Both the position numbers and the translations under genes were made by a program. This document shows, piece by piece, positions 27,991-37,824 of a DNA stretch of 64,000 nucleotides. The DNA lies in contig NZ_JALBYP010000025.1 in assembly GCF_022678485.1 (NCBI RefSeq), positions 1 through 64,000 of the forward strand, written 5' to 3'. The stretch comes from Aliiroseovarius sediminis. Lineage in GTDB: Bacteria > Pseudomonadota > Alphaproteobacteria > Rhodobacterales > Rhodobacteraceae. Every line of letters begins with the position of its first letter. Position 1 is the stretch's first letter. The notes beneath the pieces are model-generated. The model saw only the letters and a program-made list of their open reading frames with translations. It made no database searches and was not told where the DNA came from.

Positions 27991-29870
27991 TCAGCGGCCT
28001 CCTGTAGGGGTGTCACCGGATGCAGACACCGCACCGCGCGGTCGCCTTTGCGTTCGAGTGCGATCTCTCCGGTGCGGCAATCGGCCTGCACACGTTCACA
28101 ACGATCTGCAAATGCGCACCCGTCCGGCAGTTTGTCGACCACTGGCGGCAGTCCGGGGATCGCTTCAAGACGTCGTTTGCCTTCGCCCAATTGGGGAACG
28201 CAAGCCATGAGGCGCGTGGTATATGGGTGGGTAGGCTTGTCGAGGATTGAGGCGGTCGGCCCTTCTTCTACAATGCGTCCCGCGTACATGACCGCGACGC
28301 GGTCGCACAGCTGCGCAACAACGCCAAAGTCGTGAGTGATAAAGACAATCGCCAACCCCCGCGAGCGACGAAGGTCATCCAACATCGCAAGGATCTGGGC
28401 CTGCACCGTCACGTCGAGAGCGGTTGTCGGTTCATCGGCAATGATGATGTCGGGATCGTTTGCCAGTGCCATGGCGATACCAACGCGTTGGCGCATACCG
28501 CCGGACATCTCGTGAGGATAATCCGAAATACGCTTGGCTGCATTCGGCATACGGACCGCTTCGAGAAGCTCGATGGCTTTTTTCTGCCCTTCTTCTTTTC
28601 CAATCGGCCGGTGGGCCCGGATCGCCTCGATCAACTGTTCACCCACGCGATAGAGCGGATGCAGCGTCGCAAGCGGATCCTGAAAGATATACGCCACGTT
28701 TTTGCCACGCATATCCCGTAGGCGACGATAGGGAGCTCCGATGAGGTCTTCGCCGTCATAGCGCACGGCACCGCCGCTGATGACACCGGGTGGAGAGGCA
28801 ACCAACCCCATGACAGATAACGCGGTGACTGATTTTCCGGAACCAGATTCTCCGATGATGCCAAGGCATTCGCCCCTTTTGACATGCAGCGAAACACCAC
28901 CAACGGCGCGGTAAACGCGATCTTTCACATGGAACTGGGTCTGCAAGTTCTGCAACTCCAACAGCCCGTCGCCGGTTGCTGCGGGAACTGGGCCGTCGCG
29001 CTTGACCATCGTCGCGGCCATGGGCCGCGAGAGGGCACCGGACTTCAGACGCGGGTCAAGAGCGTCCCGAACCCCGTCGCCCAGAAGATTGATGGACATG
29101 ACGATAATCAGGATCATCACCCCCGGAACGATGGAGGTATGTGGATTGGTGATCAATGCCGAGCGGGCCTCACCCAGCATCGAACCAAGATCGGCCTGCG
29201 GCGGCTGGCTGCCGAGCCCGAGGAACGACAGACCGGCGGTTTCCAGGATCATCCAGCCGATCGTGGTCGACATGGCGATCACGATGACGGGAATCACGTT
29301 GGGCAGGATTTCGGTCAGGATGATCCGCGTATCCGAAAGCCCGGCGAGCCGCGCCGCATCCACGAATTCCTTATGCGCGATACCGACTGTGATCCCGCGT
29401 ATGTTGCGGGCGAAGAAAGGGACATTCACAGCAGCGACGGCCACCAGTGCGTTGAAAAGGCCGGGTCCAAGAGCGGCGACAATTGCCAGCGCCAGAAGAA
29501 TGTATGGGAACGCCATCAGCATATCGACACCGCGCATGATGACGTTGTCCGTGCGGCCCCCGTAATACCCGGCGATAATGCCGATGGTGGCCCCAAGGGT
29601 CGCGGCCACAATGGCCGCTGCGAATCCAACAGCGAGACTCAGTTGCGTACCCCAGAGAAGGCGGCTGAGAAGATCGCGACCAAGGTGATCGGTCCCGAGA
29701 ATCGCGCCTTCCGAGAAGGGCAGTTTGAAGCGGTTGGCTGTGTTGGTGACATCGGGGTCAGCAAGCGGCAGGATTGGTGTAATCAGCACCAGAAAGACAA
29801 CCAGCATCAGAACGATGCCACCAGCCAGCGCCAGACGATTGCGGGCGAGAAGTTTTAGAAACACCTTCAT
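27987..29870 (-). CDS. Fused peptide ABC transporter permease-ATPase (DppC-DppD)
   Basis: One 627-residue frame joins two proteins that are usually separate. Residues 1-285 are a DppC permease: six membrane segments, [14 protein letters not shown], and the EAA loop [20 protein letters not shown]. After a short Pro/Ala linker, residues about 300-627 are a DppD ATPase with Walker [17 protein letters not shown], signature [15 protein letters not shown], Walker [13 protein letters not shown] and a C-terminal Cys cluster. No stop or ribosome site separates the halves; an internal ATG at 29009 has no good site before it. The start at 29870 overlaps the dppB stop by four bases. Such fusions occur in other proteobacteria but are a minority form. 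Confidence 0.88.
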   Translation of the reverse strand: MKVFLKLLARNRLALAGGIVLMLVVFLVLITPILPLADPDVTNTANRFKLPFSEGAILGTDHLGRDLLSRLLWGTQLSLAVGFAAAIVAATLGATIGIIAGYYGGRTDNVIMRGVDMLMAFPYILLALAIVAALGPGLFNALVAVAAVNVPFFARNIRGITVGIAHKEFVDAARLAGLSDTRIILTEILPNVIPVIVIAMSTTIGWMILETAGLSFLGLGSQPPQADLGSMLGEARSALITNPHTSIVPGVMILIIVMSINLLGDGVRDALDPRLKSGALSRPMAATMVKRDGPVPAATGDGLLELQNLQTQFHVKDRVYRAVGGVSLHVKRGECLGIIGESGSGKSVTALSVMGLVASPPGVISGGAVRYDGEDLIGAPYRRLRDMRGKNVAYIFQDPLATLHPLYRVGEQLIEAIRAHRPIGKEEGQKKAIELLEAVRMPNAAKRISDYPHEMSGGMRQRVGIAMALANDPDIIIADEPTTALDVTVQAQILAMLDDLRRSRGLAIVFITHDFGVVAQLCDRVAVMYAGRIVEEGPTASILDKPTHPYTTRLMACVPQLGEGKRRLEAIPGLPPVVDKLPDGCAFADRCERVQADCRTGEIALERKGDRAVRCLHPVTPLQEAAE

Positions 29871-30814
29871 GTCTTGATCCTTGGATCGAGCAGACTCTGC
29901 GCAACATCGACGGCGATGTTGAACAAAACGTAGCAGGCCGCGACAAAGACGACACCGCCCTGCACCAGCAGAATGTCGCGTTTGAGGATTGCATCGACAA
30001 GCATTCGGCCGACACCCGGCCATTGAAAGACGATCTCGATATAGACCGCGCCCGACAGCACGAAGCCCGCCTGGATACCGAGAACAGGAATGATCGACAC
30101 CATCGCCGCCTTGAGTGCATGGCGCCAGATGACACCACGCTCGTGAACGCCCTTGGCACGGGCCGTACGGATAAAGTCTTGCCGCAGAACCTCGAGCATC
30201 GCAGAGCGCGACAGGCGCGCGATGACGCCGGTGGCAACCACTGCCATGGCAATCGCAGGCAGTGTCAGGTGGCTGATCAGAGCACCAAGGTTACGGTCGC
30301 CGTAGATCGGCCACATGCCTGAGACAGGAAAGGCCCGCAAGTTCACGGCAAAGAGCAGAATCATCATCATGCCGAGGAAAAAGGACGGGATCGAGATGCC
30401 AAGCAGGACGACAAAAGTGATGGCCTTGTCGGCCGCCCCGTATTGATTGGCGGCAGAGATAACGCCAGCAACAATACCGAAAACAGAACACAGCAGAAAA
30501 GCGGTGCCGGCCAGGATCAAAGTTGCATTGAAACGCTCAAGAACTTCGTCGATGACGGGGCGGTTCAGGGCAAAGGATGTTCCGAAGTCTCCTTGCAACA
30601 TATTGCCGAGCCAGATGAAATACTGCTGCACCAGCGACTTGTCGAGGCCAAGCTCGCGGTTCAGCTTTTCGACGTTTTCGGGCGTTGCATAAGACCCAAG
30701 GATAGCGGTCGCCGGATCGCCAGGGATCATCGCCATTATAAGAAAGACGATAACCGTGATCCCCAAAAGTACGGGAATCGCCGACAACAAGCGCTTCAGG
30801 ATGTATCCGGTCAT
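29867..30814 (-). CDS. Dipeptide/oligopeptide ABC transporter permease (DppB-like)
   Basis: A 315-residue inner-membrane protein with six hydrophobic segments, the N-terminal family motif LLGITVIVFLIMAMIPGDPA and the cytoplasmic loop DFIRTARAKGVHERGVIWRH. It pairs with the permease half of the fused DppC-DppD protein. The ATG at 30814 is preferred over a TTG one codon before. Confidence 0.9.
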   Translation of the reverse strand: MTGYILKRLLSAIPVLLGITVIVFLIMAMIPGDPATAILGSYATPENVEKLNRELGLDKSLVQQYFIWLGNMLQGDFGTSFALNRPVIDEVLERFNATLILAGTAFLLCSVFGIVAGVISAANQYGAADKAITFVVLLGISIPSFFLGMMMILLFAVNLRAFPVSGMWPIYGDRNLGALISHLTLPAIAMAVVATGVIARLSRSAMLEVLRQDFIRTARAKGVHERGVIWRHALKAAMVSIIPVLGIQAGFVLSGAVYIEIVFQWPGVGRMLVDAILKRDILLVQGGVVFVAACYVLFNIAVDVAQSLLDPRIKT

Positions 30815-30878
30815 CAATTGCTCCGTATGTTGATAGGGGCGGGAGGGAGAGCCCGTGGCTCTTCCCTCTCTGGACGGA

Positions 30879-32456
30879 TCAGTTCTTCACGACATCGTCG
30901 AGAAGCAGGAAGAAGGACGGCTGAAGCGAGAAACCTTCGACGCGGTCACTGGTCACCGCATTCTGTTTCCAGTTGGCCACGAACACCCAGGGCGCATCTT
31001 CCTGCACAATGGTCTGCATCTCCTTATAAAGTGCCGCACGTTCGTTCTGATCCGTGGCAGCACGAGCCGCTTCAAGAAGCTCATCCACCTTCGCGTTGGA
31101 ATAATAGCCCGAGTTGAAACCGCCTTGATCCGGCCATGCGGATGTTCTCAGCGTAAGAAACGGCAGCGTATCGGGATCATTTGTCATCCACGCCATCTGC
31201 GCCATATCGGCCTTGCCTTCGAGCCCCGGATTCACGTTGCCAAGAAATGTGTTCCACTCATAAGTCTCGATTTTCACGTCGAACCCGACCGCTTCCAGAT
31301 CGGCCTGCATCGCCGTGCCCATCGCAATCGGGTCCAGCATGCCCGAGCCACCTTCGGTCACATAAAACGTCAGCTCTGCGCCCTCCATACCGGCTTCGGC
31401 AATCAGTTCGCGTGCCTTGTCGGGATCGTACGGATAGGGCTCCAGATCAGGATTGTAGGCCCAGGCAAAGGCCGGCGGTGTGGGGCCTGCGGCAACCTCG
31501 GCTGTGCCTTCAAGCACGTCGTTGACGATGGCTTCCTTGTTGATGGCGTAGTTTGCCGCTTGACGGACGCGGACATCCGCGAAGGGGCCTTCTTTTGCGT
31601 TCAGTATTAGAAACCACACATGCGGCCCGGCCTGTTCATGAACGGTGTAGGCGTCGCCCTGGAACTCGCTCAGGGCGACAGGTGGAACCTCGACTATCAG
31701 GTCGATACCGCCCGCGAGCATCTCTGCCGTGCGGGTATTGGCGTCAGTGATCGGCCGGAAAACGACGGCTTGAAGCGACGGGGCGCCGTCCCAATAGTCA
31801 GGGTTCGCCTCGACGATCACGGCTTCGCTAGAGCGCCATTCGGCGAACTTGAACGGACCCGTGCCAGACGGATTACGACCGAATTCCGCGCCATGCTTTT
31901 CGACGGCAGCTGGCGAGACGATCAAGCCCGTTGGATACGCGAGGTTCGACAGGAACGGTGCATAAGGCGCATTAAGCGTGAATTTGATGGTAAAGTCGTC
32001 AACGACCTCTACGTTCTCTACTGCGGAAAAGAAGAACGACAGCGGAAACGGTCCGGTATCATAGAACGGGTGGTTTTCATCCAGCATTCTGTCGAAGTTG
32101 AATTTGACCGCGTCGGCGTCAAAGGTGCTGCCATCATGGAATGTTACGCCTTCACGAAGTGTAAAGATGTACTCTTTGCCGTCTGCGCTGACATCCCAAC
32201 CGGTCGCCAAGGCAGGCTCAACTTCAAGCGTGCCGTCCTTGTAACGAACAAGACCGTCATAGACGTTCATCAGTATTCTGAAATCGTTGACCGCCGTCAC
32301 CGCCGCAGGATCAAGCGCTTTCGGCTCGGCAATTTGGCCGACAATCAGAACACCCGGCGGGGTCTGCGCGACGGCACCGGATATACCGCCAAGTGCAAGA
32401 GTCAGTGCTGTGCCAGCGGCTATAAGCCCCCGGCGAGTAAAAGAATGAAGCGACAT
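30879..32456 (-). CDS. Dipeptide/oligopeptide ABC transporter substrate-binding protein
   Basis: A 525-residue SBP_bac_5 family protein with a Tat-like signal peptide (FTRRGLIAAG then a hydrophobic stretch, ending near AVAQ). Family landmarks include DAVKFNFDRMLDENHPF and YPTGLIVSPAAVEKHG. It is the first gene of the peptide transporter operon. The promoter region to its right holds two near-identical palindromic operators shared with the GntR regulator locus 2 kb away. Substrates are probably short peptides, perhaps with unusual residues, given the DUF1028 and M20 neighbours. Confidence 0.88.
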   Translation of the reverse strand: MSLHSFTRRGLIAAGTALTLALGGISGAVAQTPPGVLIVGQIAEPKALDPAAVTAVNDFRILMNVYDGLVRYKDGTLEVEPALATGWDVSADGKEYIFTLREGVTFHDGSTFDADAVKFNFDRMLDENHPFYDTGPFPLSFFFSAVENVEVVDDFTIKFTLNAPYAPFLSNLAYPTGLIVSPAAVEKHGAEFGRNPSGTGPFKFAEWRSSEAVIVEANPDYWDGAPSLQAVVFRPITDANTRTAEMLAGGIDLIVEVPPVALSEFQGDAYTVHEQAGPHVWFLILNAKEGPFADVRVRQAANYAINKEAIVNDVLEGTAEVAAGPTPPAFAWAYNPDLEPYPYDPDKARELIAEAGMEGAELTFYVTEGGSGMLDPIAMGTAMQADLEAVGFDVKIETYEWNTFLGNVNPGLEGKADMAQMAWMTNDPDTLPFLTLRTSAWPDQGGFNSGYYSNAKVDELLEAARAATDQNERAALYKEMQTIVQEDAPWVFVANWKQNAVTSDRVEGFSLQPSFFLLLDDVVKN

Positions 32457-32488
32457 GTGCTTTACCTCCGCGCTGTTTTTTGGCATCT

Positions 32489-32504
32489 ATTTATCATGAT
32501 AAAT
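32489..32504. promoter_or_regulatory. GntR-type operator 1 (perfect 16-bp palindrome)
   Basis: ATTTATCATGATAAAT is a perfect palindrome between the divergent peptide-binding protein gene and the DUF1028 gene. Near copies occur at 32517 and 34528, beside the GntR gene. Confidence 0.75.
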
Positions 32505-32516
32505 TCCATCAGGCCA

Positions 32517-32532
32517 AATTTTCATGATAAAT
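32517..32532. promoter_or_regulatory. GntR-type operator 2 (imperfect palindrome)
   Basis: AATTTTCATGATAAAT differs from operator 1 at two positions in its left arm. It lies 28 bases from it, just before the DUF1028 gene, so it probably controls that side of the divergent promoter. Confidence 0.65.
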
Positions 32533-32560
32533 TCAAGTCTGAATAATAGGAGTTGCTCGC

Positions 32561-33250
32561 GTGACCATCTCAATCTTGGCATTTGACGAAAATACAAACA
32601 CTTACGGTGGGGCGGCGGCGACCGGAAGCCTTTGTGTCGGAGGCTGGGTTTTGCGTGGAAATGCCGAATCAGGTCTCAGTGCTTCTCAGGGATCGCTGCC
32701 ATCCACATTTTGGGGAGATGATGTTCTCGCGCTCATGAAGGACGGAGCAGCCGCGGACACAGCGGTTAATGCCGTCACGGGAGCAGACACTGGTCGGGAT
32801 GAAAGGCAACTGTCGGCACTGGATAAAACCGGCGGAACGGCTGCCTTTACAGGAGCCGCAAGTATTCAGGTTGCGGGCGTTCGCCAGGCGCGCCACGCCA
32901 TTGTCGCCGGTAACCTACTGGAGTCCGAAGCGGTGCTGGATGCGTGTCTCGCCGGATTTCTCAAATCCGAGCAACCTTTCGATGTGCGCCTGCTGAGCGC
33001 GCTTGATGCAGCCGCGAAGGCCGGGGGTGACAGCCGGGGTCTTTTGTCCGCTGCGCTCCTTGTTGTCAGGCCAGACGCCGCGCCGCTCAGCCTTCGCATC
33101 GATCATTCGAATAATCCACTTGTCGATCTGCATGCGCTGCACCGCAAAGCGACGACCGGGGCCTACGCAAACTGGGCGGCCCATGTACCCACGCTGAATG
33201 ACCCGTTTCGGGCCGAGCCCTATTTAGAGAAAACCGACCAGCCAGTGTAG
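32561..33250 (+). CDS. DUF1028 family protein (Ntn-hydrolase-like)
   Basis: A 229-residue protein of the DUF1028 family, with the typical start SILAFDENTNTYGGAAATGS and middle part ARHAIVAGNLLESEAVLDA. The family has an Ntn-hydrolase-like fold and is often found beside peptide or amino-acid uptake and amidohydrolase genes; its reaction is not established. It is divergent to the peptide transporter operon, with two shared operators in the gap. I infer a hydrolase acting on an imported peptide or amide. Confidence 0.8.
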   Translation: MTISILAFDENTNTYGGAAATGSLCVGGWVLRGNAESGLSASQGSLPSTFWGDDVLALMKDGAAADTAVNAVTGADTGRDERQLSALDKTGGTAAFTGAASIQVAGVRQARHAIVAGNLLESEAVLDACLAGFLKSEQPFDVRLLSALDAAAKAGGDSRGLLSAALLVVRPDAAPLSLRIDHSNNPLVDLHALHRKATTGAYANWAAHVPTLNDPFRAEPYLEKTDQPV

Positions 33251-33315
33251 TCGGCGATCCGCTCGGCCGTCCACGTCTCGACTTTTGAATTTCTGTAATG
33301 GTCAGGCCCGGGAGG

Positions 33316-33725
33316 TCAGGCAGCGATTGATGCTTGCTCAGGCACGGTGATCAAAATACCGCTGCTGCCGCCACTTTCGCCAGACACGCCCACACGATAC
33401 GCGTATTTTCTCGATCCGTTGTAGTGCCACAGGTCGTCATCAATGCTGCGATCCGGCGCGCACAAAGCCGGAAAAGTCCGACAACGCGACACTTGGCGGA
33501 CGCACGGTCAGCATGGTGTTGGTTGTCACCAGCGCATCTGCATTGATGAATGGATTGAGCGGGCGCCCGGCCTTCTGTTCAAGCAAAGCCATGCTGTCAG
33601 ACGCCGTTTGCGCGGGATTCACATTCGCCAATTCGGGGGATGTAGGACGCCACGTTTCCCAAGTGTTGACTGGAATGTGCCTCCTCGACGAGGCCTTCCA
33701 ATACGGACTTCAATTTTTTCTTCAT
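33316..33725 (-). pseudogene. Glutaminase (glsA-type) pseudogene
   Basis: From an ATG at 33725 that overlaps the gntR stop, the minus strand reads KSVLEGLVEEAH then GNVASYIP. It shifts frame in a run of five Gs (33635-33639, plus strand), goes on with ELANVNP, and then jumps to LEQKAGRPLNPFINADALV, the substrate-binding part of serine-dependent glutaminases. After another gap it reads HYNGSRKYAYRVGVSGESGG and ends at 33316. Gene order and frames show one frameshift and at least two internal deletions. The ATGA overlap with gntR shows that it was once part of the same operon. Confidence 0.75.
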
Positions 33726-34480
33726 TCAGAGACAAACCGCTTCATCACCACCGCTTCCTGATCTTGCATTAGACGGCGCGCCATAAGCATGTGTTCTTTC
33801 ATGATTCTGCGCGCACTTTCGCAATCGCCCGAACGCAGCGCCGATATCAGATTGCTTTGATGCCGATACCCTTGCCGCCAAAGCTCGTCGTTGGGTTCTG
33901 TGTAAAGACGCTGATACACCGTCAGGTCTGCAAGGATTTGGGTCATGAAATCCACAAAGAAACCAAGAAGCGCGTTCTCTCCGAATTCAGCAAGCCGGGC
34001 GTGGAATTTCAAAGAGGCAACATGCTGCTTCCTTTCTTCGGTGGCGTCCTTGGCGGGAGCGTCGTAGCTTGCCATGATCGCTTCCAGTTCCCCCAGTTGA
34101 TCTTCCGTGAGCCTCCCGGCGAGAGACGCTGCAAGTTCCGGCTCGATAAGGATACGTATCTGATAGATGTCGTTGATCGAAATCTGCTTGAAGTAAAAAT
34201 AATTGGCCAGCAGCGCATATGCCCGTTCCGCGCTCACCTCGCCCACGAAACTGCCACCGCCCGGACCGGTCTTGGTTACAACCAGTCCTTGAGCCTGCAA
34301 GAGCCGCATCGCCTCGCGGATCGTGCCTTTGGACATACCGAAACGCTTGATCAATTCGGTCTCGCCGGGCAAACGGTCGCCGGGCTGTAATCCCTTTTCG
34401 ACGACCCAATCCTTGATGGCTTCAGCGACCCGGACAGGACGCGAACGCTTGGATGTAGCAATGGTATGGTTCTGTGACAT
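33722..34480 (-). CDS. GntR/FadR-family regulator of the peptide-use genes
   Basis: A 252-residue regulator with an N-terminal winged helix (KRFGMSKGTIREAMRLLQAQG) and a C-terminal FCD ligand domain whose metal-binding residues lie around FHARLAEFGENALL. The ATG at 34480 follows a clear AAAGGA site. It is divergent to the M20 amidohydrolase gene, and the gap holds a palindrome matching those before the peptide transporter, so it probably controls both units. Its stop overlaps the start of a dead glutaminase gene. Confidence 0.85.
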   Translation of the reverse strand: MSQNHTIATSKRSRPVRVAEAIKDWVVEKGLQPGDRLPGETELIKRFGMSKGTIREAMRLLQAQGLVVTKTGPGGGSFVGEVSAERAYALLANYFYFKQISINDIYQIRILIEPELAASLAGRLTEDQLGELEAIMASYDAPAKDATEERKQHVASLKFHARLAEFGENALLGFFVDFMTQILADLTVYQRLYTEPNDELWRQGYRHQSNLISALRSGDCESARRIMKEHMLMARRLMQDQEAVVMKRFVSE

Positions 34481-34527
34481 CAAATTCCTTTGCCAAGTGG
34501 CTCGCTTGAGTTTATCCAAAGGAAGCA

Positions 34528-34543
34528 ATTTATCATTATAAAT
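34528..34543. promoter_or_regulatory. GntR-type operator 3
   Basis: ATTTATCATTATAAAT differs by one base from operator 1. It sits in the 75-base gap between the divergent gntR and M20 amidohydrolase genes. Confidence 0.7.
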
Positions 34544-34555
34544 TCAAGGGTGATC

Positions 34556-35782
34556 ATGACGGACGGAGAGTTGGCGCAAGCACGCCTGCACGAAATCGCA
34601 GAAGCATCGCTGGAAGGACCGGGTGTTACACGGCTTCCTTGGACAAGGGAACACCGCGACGCAAATAGATTAATTGGTATCTGGATGAAAGATGCGGGTC
34701 TGGACGTTTCGCTCGATGCGGCGGGAACGTTGGTGGGACGCTCCCCAAACGCGGGCTCCAAGCCACTCATCCTGCTCGGGTCTCATCAGGACAGCGTGCG
34801 TCAAGGAGGACGCTACGACGGCATCATGGGCATCGCCCTTGCGTGTCTTGTTGCACGCCGCTTTCGGGATCGATGGAGCGACCTTCCCGTCGCAATCAGT
34901 GTTCTTGCCTTCGCCGATGAAGAGGGTGTCCGCTTTCCGACTGCGCTCATCGGTCCGCGCGCGCTGGCAGGCACGCTTGATCCGTCTGTATTCGAACTGG
35001 CAGACGTCGACGGCATCCGCATGTCTGACGCGATGCGCGACTTTGGTCTTGAGAGCGAACGTGCCAGCGCTCTGGCCATGCGAACTCCTCCGGTCAAAGC
35101 CTATCTGGAATGTCATATCGAACAAGGACCGATCCTTGAGGACAATGCACTTCCTGTTGGGGTCGTGACAGGGATTTGCGGCATCACGCGCATCGCAGTC
35201 ACCTTCGCGGGTGAAACCGGGCATGCCGGCACGGTTCCCATGTCCGGACGTCGCGACGCCCTTGTGGGAGCAGCGCAGTTTGTTGACGAGGTCAACCGAA
35301 CTGTGTCGAATCTTAGCGATCTTCGTGCGACAGTGGGCCAGTTTGATGTTCGCCCAAATGTCGTGAACGCGATTCCGAACGAGGTGCGCCTGACGCTTGA
35401 GATACGCGGAACTGATGATGTGAACAGGGCGTCTTTCAAACAGGAGATGCACCAAGTCGCCTCTCGTATCGCAAACACCGCTGATTTGAACCTGATTTGG
35501 ACGCCCACCTATGACCAGCCAGCGATCGCATGCGACGCTGCGTTGCGCAGAGCGTTGGCTGCCGGAGTTCGACAGACGGGCCATCGCGTACTGGAGCTAC
35601 CATCCGGGGCGACCCACGATAGCTCTGCCATGGCAGACCTCTGTCCGGTTGGGATGTTGTTTGTTCGGTGTCGGAACGGGGTCAGCCACCGACCTGACGA
35701 ATTCGCCTCGGCTGACGACATGGCAGTTGCTATTGATGTCTGTGAGACAGCAATTAGGGGCATCGCCGATCAGACAGAGTGA
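34556..35782 (+). CDS. M20 amidohydrolase (allantoate/N-carbamoyl-amino-acid hydrolase type)
   Basis: A 408-residue dinuclear-zinc enzyme. Motifs seen are LLGSHQDSVRQGGRYDG, LAFADEEGVRFP, YLECHIEQGPILE and the dimerisation loop with GETGHAGTVPM. The last ligand His appears in PSGATHDSSAMA. The hydantoinase/carbamoylase subfamily hydrolyses N-carbamoyl amino acids, allantoate or ureidoglycolate. The ATG at 34556 follows AAGG; a longer frame to 34490 would run over the operator. Its shared operator with the peptide transporter suggests work on an imported amide. Confidence 0.85.
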   Translation: MTDGELAQARLHEIAEASLEGPGVTRLPWTREHRDANRLIGIWMKDAGLDVSLDAAGTLVGRSPNAGSKPLILLGSHQDSVRQGGRYDGIMGIALACLVARRFRDRWSDLPVAISVLAFADEEGVRFPTALIGPRALAGTLDPSVFELADVDGIRMSDAMRDFGLESERASALAMRTPPVKAYLECHIEQGPILEDNALPVGVVTGICGITRIAVTFAGETGHAGTVPMSGRRDALVGAAQFVDEVNRTVSNLSDLRATVGQFDVRPNVVNAIPNEVRLTLEIRGTDDVNRASFKQEMHQVASRIANTADLNLIWTPTYDQPAIACDAALRRALAAGVRQTGHRVLELPSGATHDSSAMADLCPVGMLFVRCRNGVSHRPDEFASADDMAVAIDVCETAIRGIADQTE

Positions 35783-35820
35783 ACCGCCCCGGGTTTACCG
35801 GCGAGGGTTTGGTTCAATAG

Positions 35821-36062
35821 TTAGGCTGCTTTTTTCGGCGTGACGTATCCAATGGCGCTGTGGGGGCGGTCAGTGTTGGACCAGTCGACCCATTTCAGGG
35901 TTTCCCAAGCGACCTGGCCAACGGACTTCCAGGGGCCGAGGAAGTTGATGACCTTGGTCTTGAAGAGGCCAATGATGCTTTCGGCGAGGGCATTGTCGTA
36001 GGAACCCCCGACATTGCCTACCGAGGTATCGATCCCGGCCTCGGCCATCCGCTGTGTTTCGA
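35821..36062 (-). mobile_element. IS3-family orfB C-terminal fragment
   Basis: The minus strand encodes GGSYDNALAESIIGLFKTK and SNTDRPHSAIGYVTPKKAA, the C-terminal end of an IS3 OrfB. It is a different subgroup from the 9-13 kb element. The rest of the transposase and any inverted repeats are gone. Confidence 0.8.
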
Positions 36063-36347
36063 TATCTTGATGACCCGCGCGCTAACCTTATCGGATCGGT
36101 CGATGATCGCATTGGAAGAGCTCACGCTCGTCGAAAGTGGCCATATCAAGAAATGGGCTTGCCTTAGCTGTCTGGGCGGATGCGGGGAAGTTATCAGTTT
36201 TTCGCTTAGCCCAAACCAGCGACCGCGATGGCGGGTCACCGATGACGTCTGGTCCCGCCCCACTGTGAATCCCGCTATCCCCCAGAAGAACGCATGTGGA
36301 TGTCATTTCTGGATCAAGAATAGGGAAATAAACTGGTGTCGGGCGGG

Positions 36348-36895
36348 CGCGGATCAGGGCGGTTCTGTTGCAATTATCGCGCGAAGGACTAGTGGATATC
36401 GTGCCCAACAGAGGCGCGCAGGTTGCCGCGCCCGACGTGCAAGAGGCGCGGGATGTGTTTTTTCTGCGCGCAACGGTCGAAGTGCGGATCGCCGAGCAAT
36501 TATCAGGCAATCTGGACCATTCCGGCGCCGCGGCCTTGCGTGATATCATCCAGCGCGAACGCACGGCCATCGCAGAGGGACGCCTGGCGGATGTGATCCG
36601 CCTTTCAGGACTGTTTCACCAAAAACTGGCGGAACTTAATGGATCCAGCGTGTTGCAAAACATCCTGCGGGATTTAATTTCGCGAAGCTCTCTAATAACA
36701 GCAGTCTATCGCGACAGTGGATATTTCAACTGCGGTCCGGACGAACATGCTGCGATCGTCGATGCGCTAATGCGTGGAGACAAAGAAGAGGCGTTGCATC
36801 TTGTGACGGCGCACATCGAACATCTGCGTGCCGATCTGAACCTCAGCACAGAACAGCAACCTTCCCGGAATCTGCGCGACATTTTCGAATTATAA
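36348..36895 (+). pseudogene. GntR regulator lacking most of its DNA-binding domain
   Basis: The frame carries the end of a GntR winged helix (LQLSREGLVDIVPNRGAQVA) followed by a complete FCD domain with ARDVFFLRATVEVRIAEQL and FNCGPDEHAAIVDAL. The first 50 or so residues, including the recognition helix, are replaced by unrelated sequence next to IS3 debris. It cannot bind DNA in this form, so I call it a pseudogene. Confidence 0.7.
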
Positions 36896-37259
36896 CGGTT
36901 GGCAAGGATGCGTAGGCGCGCAGGAATGCCCTCCATCCCGACCCAAGGTCTTTTGCCGGACTTTTGTCCATCAAAGTCTGGCAAATCCAAATCGGCGACG
37001 GCAGATGTCAGCCCGTTTTGGTCAAAGCCAGAGATAGCAAGGTAAACGGTAGCTTGTCATATTTGACCCGATCCTGAGCGTCCTGTTCGGCCTCAATCTA
37101 TTTGCTTGGCAGTGATACGAGCTCCACTGGAAAATCAGCCTCGGTTAATTGTAAGCATATCGATGCGCCCACCTTCCAACCTCATGTCTGACCTGCGATG
37201 CTGTGCCCGATAGAGATTGGTGCGGGAGTTCCCCGATGGCGACTACGGGGGAGCTTCTC
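36896..37259. other. Gene-free stretch between gntR remnant and IS66 debris
   Basis: I see no gene, RNA or clear repeat here. Confidence 0.45.
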
Positions 37260-37815
37260 ATGGACTACAGAATGGACATGTCGAGCACCGGGCAGCGGCG
37301 CTGGTCGGATGAGATCAACGCAAGGATCGTGGCTGAGAGTTGGAAGCCGGGTGTGACCGTGAATGCAGTTGCGGTGCGGTATCGGCTTCGGGCAAACCTA
37401 TTGTCGAAATGGCGCAGTCGGGCACGTGATGGTTGGTTGGTTTTGCCGGCGGGCGATGACGACGGCTTTAATTTCGCACCAATTGTGGTCTCGGATCGTG
37501 GCGGCGGTGCCATGTGCCAGCGGTTTCTGCGCAGCCGACGAAGCCTGACGCGTCGTCCTGGGCGGCCATAAAGACTGCGATAGGTCGCTTGGCAATCAGG
37601 CTCGATGGCACGGCCAGTTCTGCGGCTGCGGTATCATGCACAAGATTGGTGAGGATCGCAGCGAACGGCTGGACATCGTCCCGGCCCAGTTGCGGATGAT
37701 CGTCACCGTGCGCCCGAAAGATGCCTGCCGGATCTGCACCGATAGAAGTCACCATCGCCTGCCGGTCAGTGGGTCAGCAAATATGCCGACCATCTGCCAT
37801 TGTAACGCCAGAGCC
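37260..37815 (+). mobile_element. IS66-family remnant (orfA and a tnpC piece)
   Basis: The first frame (37260-37571) is an IS66 TnpA-type protein with RRWSDEINARIVAESWKPG and NLLSKWRSRARDG. Just after it, in another frame, comes part of the large TnpC: KIGEDRSERLDIVPAQLRM and then KYADHLPL followed by a stop near 37803. TnpB and nearly all of TnpC are absent. The element is dead and abuts an IS21 fragment. Confidence 0.8.
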
Positions 37816-37824
37816 AGATCCTGG

